Shown here in pieces: positions 43,912 to 52,124 of a DNA stretch of 64,000 bases (the first letter of the stretch is position 1; the number at the start of each line of letters is the position of its first letter). The position numbers and the translations under genes were made by a program. The notes beneath the pieces are model-generated. The model saw only the letters and a program-made list of their open reading frames with translations, did not search any database and was not told where the DNA came from. Source of the stretch: Actinomycetota bacterium (GTDB taxonomy: Bacteria; Actinomycetota; Actinomycetes; Actinomycetales; Microbacteriaceae); NCBI GenBank assembly GCA_020161315.1, contig JAIUOH010000013.1:1-64000 (forward strand), in the 5' to 3' direction.

Positions 43912-43976
43912 GGCCTTATCTTGCCACTGCTGGCCCTCGTTCAGACAGGGTACCGATTGCGCATACACTGTGAGGT

Positions 43977-44408
43977 GTGTCGAGCGCGGGCGGTGAAGCA
44001 GAGAAAGCGGTAGATCCTGCGAAAACAGCACCGAGCTGGAACATGTTCTCGCTCGCCGCCGCCGCCCGCATGTATCTCTATCTGCTGCCGCTTTCGGCGA
44101 TGGCGACCTTCTACTGCCTCGCGGCTGACCGGTTTACTGCGCACTCCGCTGCCGAACTTGCTCGCGCAAGCTACGGCTGGCCCTTCAACTGGGTGACGCA
44201 AGACCTTTCGAGATACGCGGCCACCGAGTTTCCGGTTACCATCGCCTTCAGCTGGCAGCGCAACTGGAGCGACCCCGTGGTGACGAGCTACGACTGGCTT
44301 ATGTTCGCCGTCAACACCCTGCTTGTCGGGGTACCGGTGACCGTGCTCTTTTATGCGATCGTATTCTTTTCGAAAGGGATCGCCGCTCACCGAAAGTGCT
44401 CTGCGTGA
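43977..44408 (+). CDS. Hypothetical two-helix membrane protein
   Basis: The 143-residue protein has helices at about 28-48 and 107-131 around an extracytoplasmic segment rich in Trp and aromatic residues (GWPFNWVTQDLSRYAATEFPVT). No family was recognised. GTG 43977 has TACACT seven bases upstream (43964-43969), so it may be leaderless. It is followed at 36 bp by the ankyrin lipoprotein gene in the same direction. Confidence 0.68.
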   Translation: MSSAGGEAEKAVDPAKTAPSWNMFSLAAAARMYLYLLPLSAMATFYCLAADRFTAHSAAELARASYGWPFNWVTQDLSRYAATEFPVTIAFSWQRNWSDPVVTSYDWLMFAVNTLLVGVPVTVLFYAIVFFSKGIAAHRKCSA

Positions 44409-44444
44409 GAACCGCCGCCCAGGCCACCGTGCGAAGCTGGTGCC

Positions 44445-45185
44445 ATGAAACATAGCGGGCAGATCTTCTTCGGCATCGCGGCTCTGCTGGGTGCGGTGCT
44501 CGTGCTCATCGCGTGCGCGCCGGCGCCCGAGCCCGCAACACAAACAATCACCTCAGCCCCTGTCGAAGAGGAAGATGTGCCGACCATGACCGTCGAAGAA
44601 GCCACCGCGCAGCTGTTCGCTGCGGCAATTGCAAACGATGTCGACGCAGCGACCGAGGCCCTGAAGAATGATGCGCAGCTTGAGGCGCGCGACGGCGATG
44701 GGCGCACGCCGCTGGTTGCCGCTACAAAAACGAACTCGGCGGCGGTCGCCAAAGCGCTACTCGAGGCGGGTGCAGACCCGAATGCGAAAGACAATCTGCA
44801 AGATTCGGCCTATCTTTACGCTGGGGCAGAGGGGTTAGATGAGATCCTCGTCGAAACCCTGAAACACGGTGCCGACGTGACCAGCACCAATCGCTACGGT
44901 GGCACCGCTCTGATACCGGCGAGCGAGCACGGGCATGTGAGTACCGTGAAAATTCTGATCGATGCCGGTGTGCCCGTGAATCACATCAATAATCTGCACT
45001 GGACCGCGCTGCACGAGGCGATTGTGCTCGGCACCGGTTCGCCAGCGCATATTGAAACGGTGCGACTGCTCATCGAAGGTGGCGCCGACGTGACGATCGC
45101 TGACGGCAACGGGGTGTCGCCGAGAGACCTCGCGGCGAGTCGCGGCTACCGCGAGATCGTCGCATTGATTGATGCGGCGAGCTAA
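44445..45185 (+). CDS. Ankyrin-repeat lipoprotein
   Basis: The 246-residue protein has a lipoprotein signal peptide (lipobox LIAC, Cys about 24), a Pro/Thr/Glu linker, and five ankyrin repeats (about 55-245) with markers such as DGRTPLVAATKTNSAAVAKALLEAGADPN, GGTALIPASEHGHVSTVKILIDAGVPVN and LHWTALHEAIV. It is probably a membrane-anchored surface protein for protein-protein contacts, as in the periplasmic ankyrin proteins known with catalases in other phyla; no such partner is next to it here. It stops 8 bp before the inverted-repeat element. Confidence 0.85.
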   Translation: MKHSGQIFFGIAALLGAVLVLIACAPAPEPATQTITSAPVEEEDVPTMTVEEATAQLFAAAIANDVDAATEALKNDAQLEARDGDGRTPLVAATKTNSAAVAKALLEAGADPNAKDNLQDSAYLYAGAEGLDEILVETLKHGADVTSTNRYGGTALIPASEHGHVSTVKILIDAGVPVNHINNLHWTALHEAIVLGTGSPAHIETVRLLIEGGADVTIADGNGVSPRDLAASRGYREIVALIDAAS

Positions 45186-45193
45186 CTCGCGCT

Positions 45194-45360
45194 CTAGGGT
45201 GTGTCTGACAAATGGTGGTGCTGGCGAGGATGCGCCCGAAATTAGTGATCGCGAGGCGGAGGAGGAAGGCTTTGCTGGTGGCAAAGCGGGCGACGACAAC
45301 GAAGCGAGCGCTGATTTCGGGTGCACCGCAGCGCGACACCATTTGTCAGACACACCCTAG
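45194..45360. repeat. Inverted-repeat element, copy 2 of a MITE-like family
   Basis: A 167-bp element has perfect 24-bp inverted ends (45194-45217 and 45337-45360) that begin CTAGGGTGTGTCTGACAAAT. Its interior shares GCTGGCGA, ATGCGCCCGA, GACAACGAAGC and a G-GCACCG-AGCGCG block with the reverse complement of the element at 8703-8850, but the ends differ. Its right end contains the arsC stop codon. Short open frames in it are repeat-derived. Confidence 0.85.
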
Positions 45361-45785
45361 CTGGTCAGCTCAGCGAGCAGCGCCTCGACGCGCTGCCTGA
45401 TCTCGTCGCGAATCGCGCGCACCGACTCGATGCCCTGGCCCGCCGGGTCTTCGAGTTGCCAATCTTCGTAGCGCTTGCCGGGAAAGAAGGGGCACGCGTC
45501 GCCGCAGCCCATTGTGATTACCGCGTCAGAGAACTCGACAGCATCGGTGGTGAGCACCTTCGGCTGTTCGCTCGCGATATCAATGCCGACCTCACGCATT
45601 GCTTCGATTGCGACCGGGTTGATCTGGTCTGCGGGCGCCGAGCCCGCCGAGCGCACCTCGACGCGGCCCTCGCCAAGGTGACGCAGAAAGCCCGCGGCCA
45701 TCTGCGAGCGCCCGGCGTTGTGCACGCAGACAAAGAGCACTGAGGGTTTCATGAGCGCCGAGGGGTTTGCTGAGTTCGAAGTCAC
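45357..45785 (-). CDS. arsC: Arsenate reductase ArsC, low-molecular-weight phosphatase fold
   Basis: The 142-residue protein has the P-loop VCVHNAGRSQ (Cys about 20) and a MGCGDACPFFPGKRYEDWQLEDP segment whose cysteines match the relay pair of thioredoxin-linked ArsC. It should reduce arsenate to arsenite, probably with thioredoxin or mycothiol. No ars pump or ArsR is adjacent. The start is GTG 45785 (GAGAAT six bases upstream) or ATG 45752, which would begin right before the P-loop strand. The stop lies in the repeat element. Confidence 0.88.
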   Translation of the reverse strand: MTSNSANPSALMKPSVLFVCVHNAGRSQMAAGFLRHLGEGRVEVRSAGSAPADQINPVAIEAMREVGIDIASEQPKVLTTDAVEFSDAVITMGCGDACPFFPGKRYEDWQLEDPAGQGIESVRAIRDEIRQRVEALLAELTS

Positions 45786-45899
45786 CCGGTGATTCTCTCA
45801 GAGCAAGGTGAACGTGACATTACGTGACGTGAGGTGACGCAGCGTTGCGGGGCGTGTCTGCGTATGTCGCGGGGGAGTGCGCGCCACGAAAAACGTCTA

Positions 45900-45905
45900 T
45901 ACCTT
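45900..45905 (+). promoter_or_regulatory. -10 hexamer of the OsmC-like gene
   Basis: TACCTT is six bases before ATG 45912, with no Shine-Dalgarno. Confidence 0.45.
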
Positions 45906-45911
45906 TGCCGC

Positions 45912-46466
45912 ATGACAACACTTCTTGAAACCACAGTTATTCCAGAAATCACCGGCGAAGAGCGCGCCGACCGCCTGAACGCCGCGGGTGCGGCCTGGAG
46001 CGACCGCATCGACAACAACCGTTCGTCTGCCAAGCTGACCTACCGGGTCGAGGGTGTGGGCGAGGGTGCGGTTGCCACTCGTCTGCGTGCGGGCAAGCAC
46101 GAGTTCGTGATCGACGAGCCAGCCGCGCTCGCGGGCGACGACGTGGCCGCGAGCCCGGTCGAGTACGCGCTCGGCGCACTGATTGGCTGCCAGGTTGTGG
46201 TTTACCGCCTCTACGCGCAGGTTCTCGGCATCAAGGTCGACAACGTTCGGGTCACAGCAGAGGGTGATCTCGATGCCGCCCGCCTGCTCGGCAAAGACCC
46301 GAGCGTGCGCCCAGGCTTTAGCGACGTGCGCCTGCACATCGAGCTTGACGGCCCAGAAACACAGGAGCGCTATGAACAGCTGCGCGACGCGGTTGACGTC
46401 AACTGCCCAGTGCTCGATCTCTTCGCAAACGTGACCCCCGTTTCGGTGACGGTCGCGAAGGCCTAG
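45912..46466 (+). CDS. OsmC/Ohr-like peroxiredoxin-fold protein
   Basis: The 184-residue protein shows the OsmC layout: a helical leader, then HEFVIDEPAALAGDDVAASPVEYALGALIGCQVVVYRL with one reactive Cys, and the second site LRDAVDVNCPVLDLFANVTPV. Classic Ohr/OsmC use two cysteines in exactly these positions (NCPVLDLF, GCQVV) to reduce organic hydroperoxides; both are present here. ATG 45912 is chosen as it follows a TACCTT hexamer. A two-way terminator separates it from the convergent MBL gene. Confidence 0.88.
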   Translation: MTTLLETTVIPEITGEERADRLNAAGAAWSDRIDNNRSSAKLTYRVEGVGEGAVATRLRAGKHEFVIDEPAALAGDDVAASPVEYALGALIGCQVVVYRLYAQVLGIKVDNVRVTAEGDLDAARLLGKDPSVRPGFSDVRLHIELDGPETQERYEQLRDAVDVNCPVLDLFANVTPVSVTVAKA

Positions 46467-46485
46467 CTTCAACCCAGCAACTATC

Positions 46486-46525
46486 ACCGAGCCTCGGGGC
46501 GCCACACGGCTACCCGAGGCTCGGT
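46486..46525. terminator. Two-way terminator hairpin
   Basis: ACCGAGCCTCGGG (46486-46498) and CCCGAGGCTCGGT (46513-46525) form a perfect 13-bp stem with a 14-nt loop between two converging genes. Confidence 0.85.
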
Positions 46526-46547
46526 CGTGCGCAGAGCCGTTTTCGCC

Positions 46548-47231
46548 CTAAATGTCGAGCTCGAGGCGCGCCGCCGGATCCTCGTCGATTCTTGGAATCG
46601 TGACCAGCTCGCCACCGAATTGTGCCAGGCACGAACGCACTCGCTCGGTGAAGAGTTCGAGGCCGCGACTGCTCAGCATGCCGTCGTGCGTCAAAAATAC
46701 GCGGCGGGGTGCGGCTCCCAGCGTGAAATCCATGACCTGCGCGATGTTTGACCACGGCGAGCCGATGGGTACGCCCAGCATGTCGGCAGCGAACGGCGGG
46801 CGGGTGAGCGAGTCGCCGCCCCAGGCCAGAGTGCCGTTGACGCGCACGCCGAGGTTGTCGATCACTGGGATGCTCGAGTGCAGCACCTCGTGGCGGCGGC
46901 CGTAGAACTCGAGGGTGAACGGGCCGGCTTCGTGTGTGTCGCCCTCTCGTGCCACGATTGCGCCGGTGATGCCCGCGGTTTCGAGGGCAGCGGCGGTGGC
47001 TGCGGTAGTGAAGATGGGCGCGTTTGGTGAGATCGCGAGGATCGCCCGCACGTGCTCGGGGGTGAAGTGATCGGCGTGCTCGTGCGTGATGACGATGCCC
47101 GCTGGCTCGGGTGCTGACTCGAGCGCGGTTGATAGTTCGCGTTCGGTCGAGAAGTTGCCCGGGTCGATGAAGAGCGAGGCGTTTTCGCGCTCAAGAACGA
47201 GGCCAGCGTGTGAAAGTCGGAAGCAGCGCAT
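46548..47231 (-). CDS. MBL-fold metallo-hydrolase
   Basis: The 227-residue cytoplasmic protein has the metal-binding THEHADHF motif (about 49-56), an Asp in FIDPG preceding it, and later AWGGDSL and VFLTHDGM, which supply the remaining ligands of a beta-lactamase-fold hydrolase of the UlaG-like group. The substrate is unknown. Its minus-strand start (47231) is 130 bp upstream of the tRNA on the other strand. Confidence 0.87.
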   Translation of the reverse strand: MRCFRLSHAGLVLERENASLFIDPGNFSTERELSTALESAPEPAGIVITHEHADHFTPEHVRAILAISPNAPIFTTAATAAALETAGITGAIVAREGDTHEAGPFTLEFYGRRHEVLHSSIPVIDNLGVRVNGTLAWGGDSLTRPPFAADMLGVPIGSPWSNIAQVMDFTLGAAPRRVFLTHDGMLSSRGLELFTERVRSCLAQFGGELVTIPRIDEDPAARLELDI

Positions 47232-47360
47232 GCCGCCAGTTTAGGGAGGCGGCGGGCGTGACACGCCGTTTGTGCTGGCCGATTTTGCGGTTGGCAAAAA
47301 GCTGTGGCAAGATAAACGGGTTGCCAAGTTATCCGGTGAAAATCGGAAGCCAAAGCACAA

Positions 47361-47433
47361 GGCCCCATCGTATAGCGGCCTAGTACGCCGCCCTCTCACG
47401 GCGGTAACGCGGGTTCGAATCCCGCTGGGGTCA
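47361..47433 (+). tRNA. tRNA-Glu (anticodon CTC)
   Basis: A 73-nt cloverleaf fits: acceptor GGCCCCA pairs with TGGGGTC, anticodon stem CCGCC/GGCGG with loop CTCTCAC placing CTC at 47395-47397, and T arm GCGGG-TTCGAAT-CCCGC. CCA is not encoded. The G2-U71 pair in the acceptor is the only wobble. It is followed by its own terminator and then argC. Confidence 0.96.
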
Positions 47434-47440
47434 CAGTGAG

Positions 47441-47472
47441 AAACACCCTCTCCTTCGGGAGAGGGTGTTTTC
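47441..47472 (+). terminator. Intrinsic terminator after tRNA-Glu
   Basis: AAACACCCTCTCC and GGAGAGGGTGTTT form a 13-bp stem closed by a TTCG tetraloop and followed by T residues. Confidence 0.93.
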
Positions 47473-47538
47473 GTATCTGCAGTGTGTGCGGCAGTGATGC
47501 AGCCTCCGGTAGTTTTGTAGTCGAAGGGTGGTTGACTC

Positions 47539-48597
47539 ATGACTTACAGCGTTGCGGTGGCCGGGGCGAGCGGATACGCGGGCGGCGAGATGCTGCGTCT
47601 GCTCGCAGAGCACCCCGACTTCGAAGTGCGCACCGTGACAGGCCACTCGAGTGCGGGCGACCCGCTCATCGCGCACCAGCCGCACCTGCGCTCGCTTGCG
47701 CACCTCACGCTGCAGCCGACCACCCCCGAGGTGCTCGATGGCCACGACGTTGTCTTCTTTGCCCTGCCGCACGGCGCCTCGGGTGAGCTGACGGCGCAGC
47801 TGAAGAACGTAGGCCTCGCGGTCGACGCGGGTGCCGACCACCGGCTGCGCGATGCCGCCGACTGGGCGAAGTTTTACGGCGGCGAGCACCACGAGCCGTG
47901 GCAGTACGGGGTGCCCGAGCTGCTGCTTCGTGGCGAAGACGGCAAGCTTACGAAGCAGCGCGAGACGCTTCGAGGCGTGACGAGGATCGCGGCGCCCGGC
48001 TGCAACGCAAGCACCGTGGCGCTCTCGCTCGCTCCAGGGGTTGCCGCTGGCGTGATCGAGGCCGACGACATTGTGACGGTGCTCGCGGTGGGTCCAAGCG
48101 GCGCGGGCAAAGCCGCGAAGACGCACCTGCTCGGTGCTGAGTTGATGGGCACTGCGAACCCGTACGCGGTCGGCGGCACGCACCGTCACATTCCCGAGAT
48201 TCAGCAGTCGCTGCGCGGTGCCGGCGCGGCCGACCCGACGCTTAGTTTTACCCCCGTGCTCGTGCCGATGAGCCGCGGCATTCTCGCGACCTCGACTGCC
48301 AAGCTCGCACCGGGCGTCACCAAAGAGCAAGTGCTCGAGGCGTGGCTCAGCGCGTACGAGGGCGAGACCTTCGTGCACGTGCTGCCCGAGGGGCAGTTTC
48401 CGCGCACCGCCGACACGCTCGGGGCAAACACCTGCCTCATGGGCATCGCAGTCGACGAGGCCGCTGGTCGCATCGTCGTGGTTGCCGCCCTCGACAACCT
48501 CGCCAAGGGAACCGCGGGCGCCGCGATTCAGTCGGCGAACATCGCGCTCGGTCTGCCAGAGCAGACCGGCCTCTCAGTGAATGGAGTTGCACCGTGA
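47539..48597 (+). CDS. argC: N-acetyl-gamma-glutamyl-phosphate reductase
   Basis: The 352-residue enzyme reduces N-acetylglutamyl phosphate to the semialdehyde in arginine synthesis. It has the NADP-binding start [18 protein letters not shown], the active-site Cys in [10 protein letters not shown] (about 150) and PSGAGKAAK. It begins the arg run; its stop overlaps the argJ GTG (GTGA). No ARG-box-like operator was recognised upstream, and no clear -10 either. argG, argF and argH are outside the window. Confidence 0.96.
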   Translation: MTYSVAVAGASGYAGGEMLRLLAEHPDFEVRTVTGHSSAGDPLIAHQPHLRSLAHLTLQPTTPEVLDGHDVVFFALPHGASGELTAQLKNVGLAVDAGADHRLRDAADWAKFYGGEHHEPWQYGVPELLLRGEDGKLTKQRETLRGVTRIAAPGCNASTVALSLAPGVAAGVIEADDIVTVLAVGPSGAGKAAKTHLLGAELMGTANPYAVGGTHRHIPEIQQSLRGAGAADPTLSFTPVLVPMSRGILATSTAKLAPGVTKEQVLEAWLSAYEGETFVHVLPEGQFPRTADTLGANTCLMGIAVDEAAGRIVVVAALDNLAKGTAGAAIQSANIALGLPEQTGLSVNGVAP

Positions 48598-49787
48598 CCG
48601 TCACCACCCCGAAGGGCTTTCGCTCAGCAGGCATAGCGGTAGGGCTGAAAAGCACCGGCAAACCCGACCTGGCTCTCGTCGTGAACGACGGGCCAGAGCG
48701 TGCCAGCGCCGTGGTCTTCACCGGCAACCGCGCGCAGGCAAACCCGATTCTGTGGAGCCGCAAGGTGGTGCAGAACGGTCCCGCGCAAGCGATCATTCTG
48801 AACTCTGGCGGTGCGAACTGCTTCACCGGCGACTTCGGCTACGAGACCACGAGACTCACCGCCGAGGCGGTCGCGAGCGTACTCAGCGATGGTCAGGGGG
48901 AGAGTGACGGCGATGCAGGTGGAGCAATCGCTGAACGCGTGCTCGTGTGCTCGACCGGCATCATTGGCGTCGGCGACCAGTCGTTTCGCGACAAGATCGT
49001 GAACGGCGTGCCCGCGCTGGCAGCTGCGCTCAGCGCAGACGACACTACGGCGCCGGCCGCGATCCTCACTACCGACTCGGTGCAGAAAACCGCGAGCTAT
49101 GTAAGCGATGCGGGCTGGACGATCGGCGCAATGGCAAAGGGCGCGGGTATGCTTGCGCCCGGCCTCGCTACCATGCTCGTGGTGATCACCACCGACGCGA
49201 AGATCGACAGCGAGGGCCTCGACGCGGCCTTGCGCGGTGCCACCTCGGCGAGCTTCGATCGCCTCGACAGTGACGGCTGCATGTCGACGAACGACCAGGT
49301 GACCCTGATGGCGAGCGGTGCGAGTGGCGTAGAGGCCGACGCTGCCGAGTTCGCTGCCGCGCTCGCCGCCGTGTGCGACAGCCTCGCGGCACAACTGCAG
49401 GCCGACGCCGAGGGTGCGAGCCACGACATCGACATCGAGGTGACGGGAGCAGCATCGGTCGAAGACGCCGTCGAGGTGGGCCGCTCGGTCGCTCGCAACA
49501 ACCTCTTCAAAGCGGCGATCTTTGGCAACGACCCGAACTGGGGCCGTGTGCTCGCCGCGATCGGCACCACCGAAGCCGCATTTGATCCGTACTCGGTAGA
49601 TGTGAGCTTCAACGGAGTGCGTCTCTGCCACGCGGGTGGCCCAGATCGCCCCGTCGACGAGTGCGATCTGACCCCGCGCAAGACACACGTGCTCATCGAA
49701 CTCTTCGCTGGTGAGAGCACCGCAACCGTGCGCACCAACGATCTCACGCACGACTACGTGCACGAAAATTCGGCCTACTCGAGCTAA
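48594..49787 (+). CDS. argJ: Bifunctional ornithine acetyltransferase / N-acetylglutamate synthase
   Basis: The 397-residue enzyme recycles the acetyl group from acetylornithine to glutamate. It is made as a precursor that self-cleaves at the Thr of the [10 protein letters not shown] stretch following KGAG (about residue 190). [10 protein letters not shown], MEGxxxxD-like stretches and the C-terminal [11 protein letters not shown] are typical. GTG 48594 overlaps the argC stop, so the much longer upstream frame is only a shadow of argC. argB follows after 66 bp. Confidence 0.95.
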   Translation: MTVTTPKGFRSAGIAVGLKSTGKPDLALVVNDGPERASAVVFTGNRAQANPILWSRKVVQNGPAQAIILNSGGANCFTGDFGYETTRLTAEAVASVLSDGQGESDGDAGGAIAERVLVCSTGIIGVGDQSFRDKIVNGVPALAAALSADDTTAPAAILTTDSVQKTASYVSDAGWTIGAMAKGAGMLAPGLATMLVVITTDAKIDSEGLDAALRGATSASFDRLDSDGCMSTNDQVTLMASGASGVEADAAEFAAALAAVCDSLAAQLQADAEGASHDIDIEVTGAASVEDAVEVGRSVARNNLFKAAIFGNDPNWGRVLAAIGTTEAAFDPYSVDVSFNGVRLCHAGGPDRPVDECDLTPRKTHVLIELFAGESTATVRTNDLTHDYVHENSAYSS

Positions 49788-49853
49788 CACTCGAGCACGA
49801 CCCCGGCCCGGCACCGCCCTTACGCACCGCCACGCACGCCAAGAGAGCGAAAC

Positions 49854-50759
49854 ATGACGAACACGACGACTACCGTCACCCATGAAGAGGCAGCCCTCAA
49901 GACTGAGGTGCTGATCGAGTCGCTGCCGTGGCTCAAGAAGTTTCGCGACGCCATCATGGTCATCAAGTTCGGTGGCAACGCGATGGTCAACGACGAGCTG
50001 CTGCGTGCGTTTGCCGAAGACGTGGTCTACCTGCGTCTCGCCGGCATTCGTCCGGTCGTGGTGCACGGCGGCGGCCCGCAGATCAGCGACATGCTGAAGC
50101 GTCTCGGCATTCAGAGCGAATTCAAGGGCGGCTACCGGGTCACCACGCCCGAGGCGATGGACGTCGTGCGCATGGTGCTCACCGGCAAAGTAAACCCAGA
50201 ACTCGTCGAACAGATCAACGCGCACGGTCCGTTCGCAGCTGGCACCACGGGCGAAGACGCCGGCCTGTTTATCGGCCGCCGCCGCGACCCAATCGAAGTC
50301 AATGGTGAGCCGGTTGATCTCGGTCAAGTAGGCGACGTCATCGGGGTGCGCACCGAGCCGGTGCTGGCGTTGCTCGAAGCTGGGTTAATCCCGGTGATTG
50401 CCGGTATCGCCCCCGACAAGGATCGTCCGGGCGAATCCCTCAACATCAACGCAGACGCGGCCGCAGGTGCTCTGGCGACCGCCCTCGGCGCCGAGAAGCT
50501 TGTGATTCTGACCGATGTGGCGGGGCTCTACTCGAACTGGCCCGACCGCGACTCGCTCGTGTCGAGCATCAGTGCAGGCGACCTCGAAGCGCTGCTGCCA
50601 GGCCTCGAATCGGGCATGATTCCGAAGATGCGCGCCTGCCTCGACGCGGTGCGTGGGGGAGTGCAGAAAGCGGCGATCATCGATGGCCGCGAACCGCACT
50701 CGGTGCTGCTCGAGATCTTCACTGCTCGCGGCATCGGCACCGAAGTCACGCCCTCGTAG
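49854..50759 (+). CDS. argB: Acetylglutamate kinase
   Basis: The 301-residue enzyme phosphorylates N-acetylglutamate. Motifs are [11 protein letters not shown] (about 37-47), [10 protein letters not shown], and [12 protein letters not shown] plus [12 protein letters not shown] near the end. The N-terminal helix [21 protein letters not shown] is of the kind that gives arginine feedback inhibition in hexameric ArgB. GAGAGCGAAAC precedes the ATG. argD, which usually follows, is absent; a dispersed repeat occupies the position. Confidence 0.96.
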   Translation: MTNTTTTVTHEEAALKTEVLIESLPWLKKFRDAIMVIKFGGNAMVNDELLRAFAEDVVYLRLAGIRPVVVHGGGPQISDMLKRLGIQSEFKGGYRVTTPEAMDVVRMVLTGKVNPELVEQINAHGPFAAGTTGEDAGLFIGRRRDPIEVNGEPVDLGQVGDVIGVRTEPVLALLEAGLIPVIAGIAPDKDRPGESLNINADAAAGALATALGAEKLVILTDVAGLYSNWPDRDSLVSSISAGDLEALLPGLESGMIPKMRACLDAVRGGVQKAAIIDGREPHSVLLEIFTARGIGTEVTPS

Positions 50760-50764
50760 CTGGC

Positions 50765-50845
50765 CGTTCGCTGAGCTTGTCGAAGTGAGCGGTGCCGCAT
50801 CGCGCCCTTCGGCAGGCTCAGGGTGCGAGGTAACAGGCTCAGGGC
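50765..50845. repeat. Dispersed GAGCTTGTCGAAG repeat after argB
   Basis: GAGCTTGTCGAAGTGAGCGG (within 50765-50792) is partly complementary to CCCTTCGGCAGGCTCAGGG (50805-50823), then a further CAGGCTCAGGGCACGG half-unit follows. It can form a stem between CTTCGACAAGCTC and its partner. Same family as at 10881, 25942 and 36690. Confidence 0.7.
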
Positions 50846-50993
50846 ACGGGTGTAGCCTAACCTCATCGCTGCACCGCAAAGACCCGGGCAGTGCCTCCGT
50901 TTCGGGTGCCGTGTAGTCGGCTTGGCCAAGACATAGATGCGCAGATACCGCGCATGCGCGTGGGCGATTCATTTCTTGCGAAAGGATCGCCCC

Positions 50994-51509
50994 ATGTGGC
51001 ATGCCCCAGAAACATCGCACGCGCTGTTCGCAACTAGAACTGATGCCTCGGTAGTGCTCGTGTTGCTGGCGTATGCGTTGCTGGCCGCAGTGAGCGCCGT
51101 GCTCGTGCGTATTGACCTTGAGAAGCTCAGACTGCCCAACGCGATCGTGCTGCCAGCGATTGCTGCATTTGGGTTGCTTCTCGTGGCAGCTGCGGCGGTC
51201 GACGGCGAGCACGAAAGTCTTGCCCGGTCCCTCAGCGCTGGTGTCGTGCTCACCGTGTTCTATGGGGTGCTCTGGCTGCTGCAGCCTGGCGGCATCGGCG
51301 CAGGCGACGTGAAGCTCGCCGCACTGCTGGGGCTCGCGCTCGGGTGGGTGAGCTGGCAGGCGGTGCTCACCGGCGCGCTCGCGGCCAGTGCAATCGGGGG
51401 TGCCCTCGGCCTTGCTCTGATGCGTTCGAAAAACGCACGTGGCCCCGTGAAGCTGCCCTTCGGTCCGCCGATGATCGCGGGCACCTGGTTCGCGATCGCG
51501 CTGGGATAG
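50994..51509 (+). CDS. Type IV prepilin peptidase-like protein (A24)
   Basis: The 171-residue membrane protease matches the short actinobacterial CpaA/PilD form without the N-terminal methylase. Catalytic aspartates lie in RIDLEKLRLPN (about 41) and GIGAGDVKLAALLG (about 106), and PFGPPMIAGTW ends the core. Four to six helices are visible. No pilus gene is nearby, so its client (tad/Flp or competence pilins) is elsewhere. ATG 50994 follows GAAAGGA. Confidence 0.87.
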   Translation: MWHAPETSHALFATRTDASVVLVLLAYALLAAVSAVLVRIDLEKLRLPNAIVLPAIAAFGLLLVAAAAVDGEHESLARSLSAGVVLTVFYGVLWLLQPGGIGAGDVKLAALLGLALGWVSWQAVLTGALAASAIGGALGLALMRSKNARGPVKLPFGPPMIAGTWFAIALG

Positions 51510-51516
51510 CTCGTGC

Positions 51517-51563
51517 GCTCTCAAACCGCCCACGTGAGCGGCTCTGGTGGCACATTTGAGAGC
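51517..51563 (+). terminator. Hairpin after the prepilin peptidase gene
   Basis: GCTCTCAAA (51517-51525) is complementary to TTTGAGAGC (51555-51563), with CCGC/GCGG inside the loop. It has no T-run, so it may be rho-dependent or a stabiliser. Confidence 0.45.
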
Positions 51564-51566
51564 ACA

Positions 51567-51636
51567 TGCGGGGGAGAAGGGAAGTGGAAGGTGGGAGCGC
51601 GAGAGAGGGAGAGTGTGGGAGAGGGAGCGCCCAGGA
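51567..51636 (+). other. Purine-only tract with G-runs upstream of fdxA
   Basis: Roughly 70 bases on the plus strand are almost all A and G, with runs GGGGG, GGG, GG, GGTGGG, GGG, GGG and GGG separated by 2-9 bases. The rest of the interval to the fdxA start carries nothing I recognise except a GCAGGCCTCGCGAGGCCCGC stem-loop near 51665. The G-runs could form a quadruplex. Confidence 0.5.
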
Positions 51637-51766
51637 AAGAAAGCACACGCGCGAACTCGTGGGGGCAGGCCTCGCGAGGCCCGCATCCGGGAATCGCTCA
51701 TTCGCGCCGGGAGTAGGATTGAAAGGTAGCCCGCCCGGCTGCTGGCAAACGAGAAAGGCCCTCATC

Positions 51767-52087
51767 GTGACGTATGTGATCGCGCTGCCCTGTGTAGACG
51801 TGAAAGATCGCGCCTGCATCGATGAGTGCCCGGTCGACTGTATCTACGAGGGCGACCGCATGCTCTACATTCACCCCGATGAGTGCGTCGATTGCGGTGC
51901 GTGTGAGCCGGTCTGCCCCGTCGAAGCGATCTATTACGAAGACGACCTGCCCGAGGTTTGGGCCGATTACTACAAGGCCAACGTCGAGTTCTTCGATGAG
52001 ATCGGCTCGCCCGGAGGGGCCGCCAAGGTCGGCGCCTACGACTTCGACCACCCGATCATCGCGGCACTGCCGGTTCTCGGCGAGTAA
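51767..52087 (+). CDS. fdxA: 7Fe-8S (3Fe-4S/4Fe-4S) ferredoxin FdxA
   Basis: The 106-residue electron carrier has an N-terminal cluster set [17 protein letters not shown] and a second [15 protein letters not shown], the pattern of the seven-iron ferredoxins of actinobacteria. The C-terminal tail ([22 protein letters not shown]) is characteristic. GTG 51767 has GAGAAAGG upstream; the ORF extends further but that part is the purine tract. dapC follows after 37 bp, the conserved fdxA-dapC arrangement. Confidence 0.95.
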   Translation: MTYVIALPCVDVKDRACIDECPVDCIYEGDRMLYIHPDECVDCGACEPVCPVEAIYYEDDLPEVWADYYKANVEFFDEIGSPGGAAKVGAYDFDHPIIAALPVLGE

Positions 52088-52124
52088 CGCGCCACCAGCG
52101 CCAACAGAGTAGCGAGCATTACCC

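Noticed and set aside
45169-45360. Short open frames in the inverted-repeat element
   Set aside because: They consist almost wholly of the repeat, lack their own start signals and read differently on the two strands.
47285-47327. TTGGCAA/TTGCCAA inverted repeat before tRNA-Glu as an operator
   Set aside because: Seven bases with a 23-bp spacer in a promoter region of this size can arise by chance and nothing else supports it.
48624-50327. 567-codon open frame on the minus strand
   Set aside because: It runs antisense through argJ and argB; such frames are expected in GC-rich genes with biased third positions, and the product has no recognisable domain.
50385-51701. 438-codon open frame on the minus strand
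   Set aside because: Crosses argB, a repeat and the prepilin peptidase gene; composition is shadow-like.
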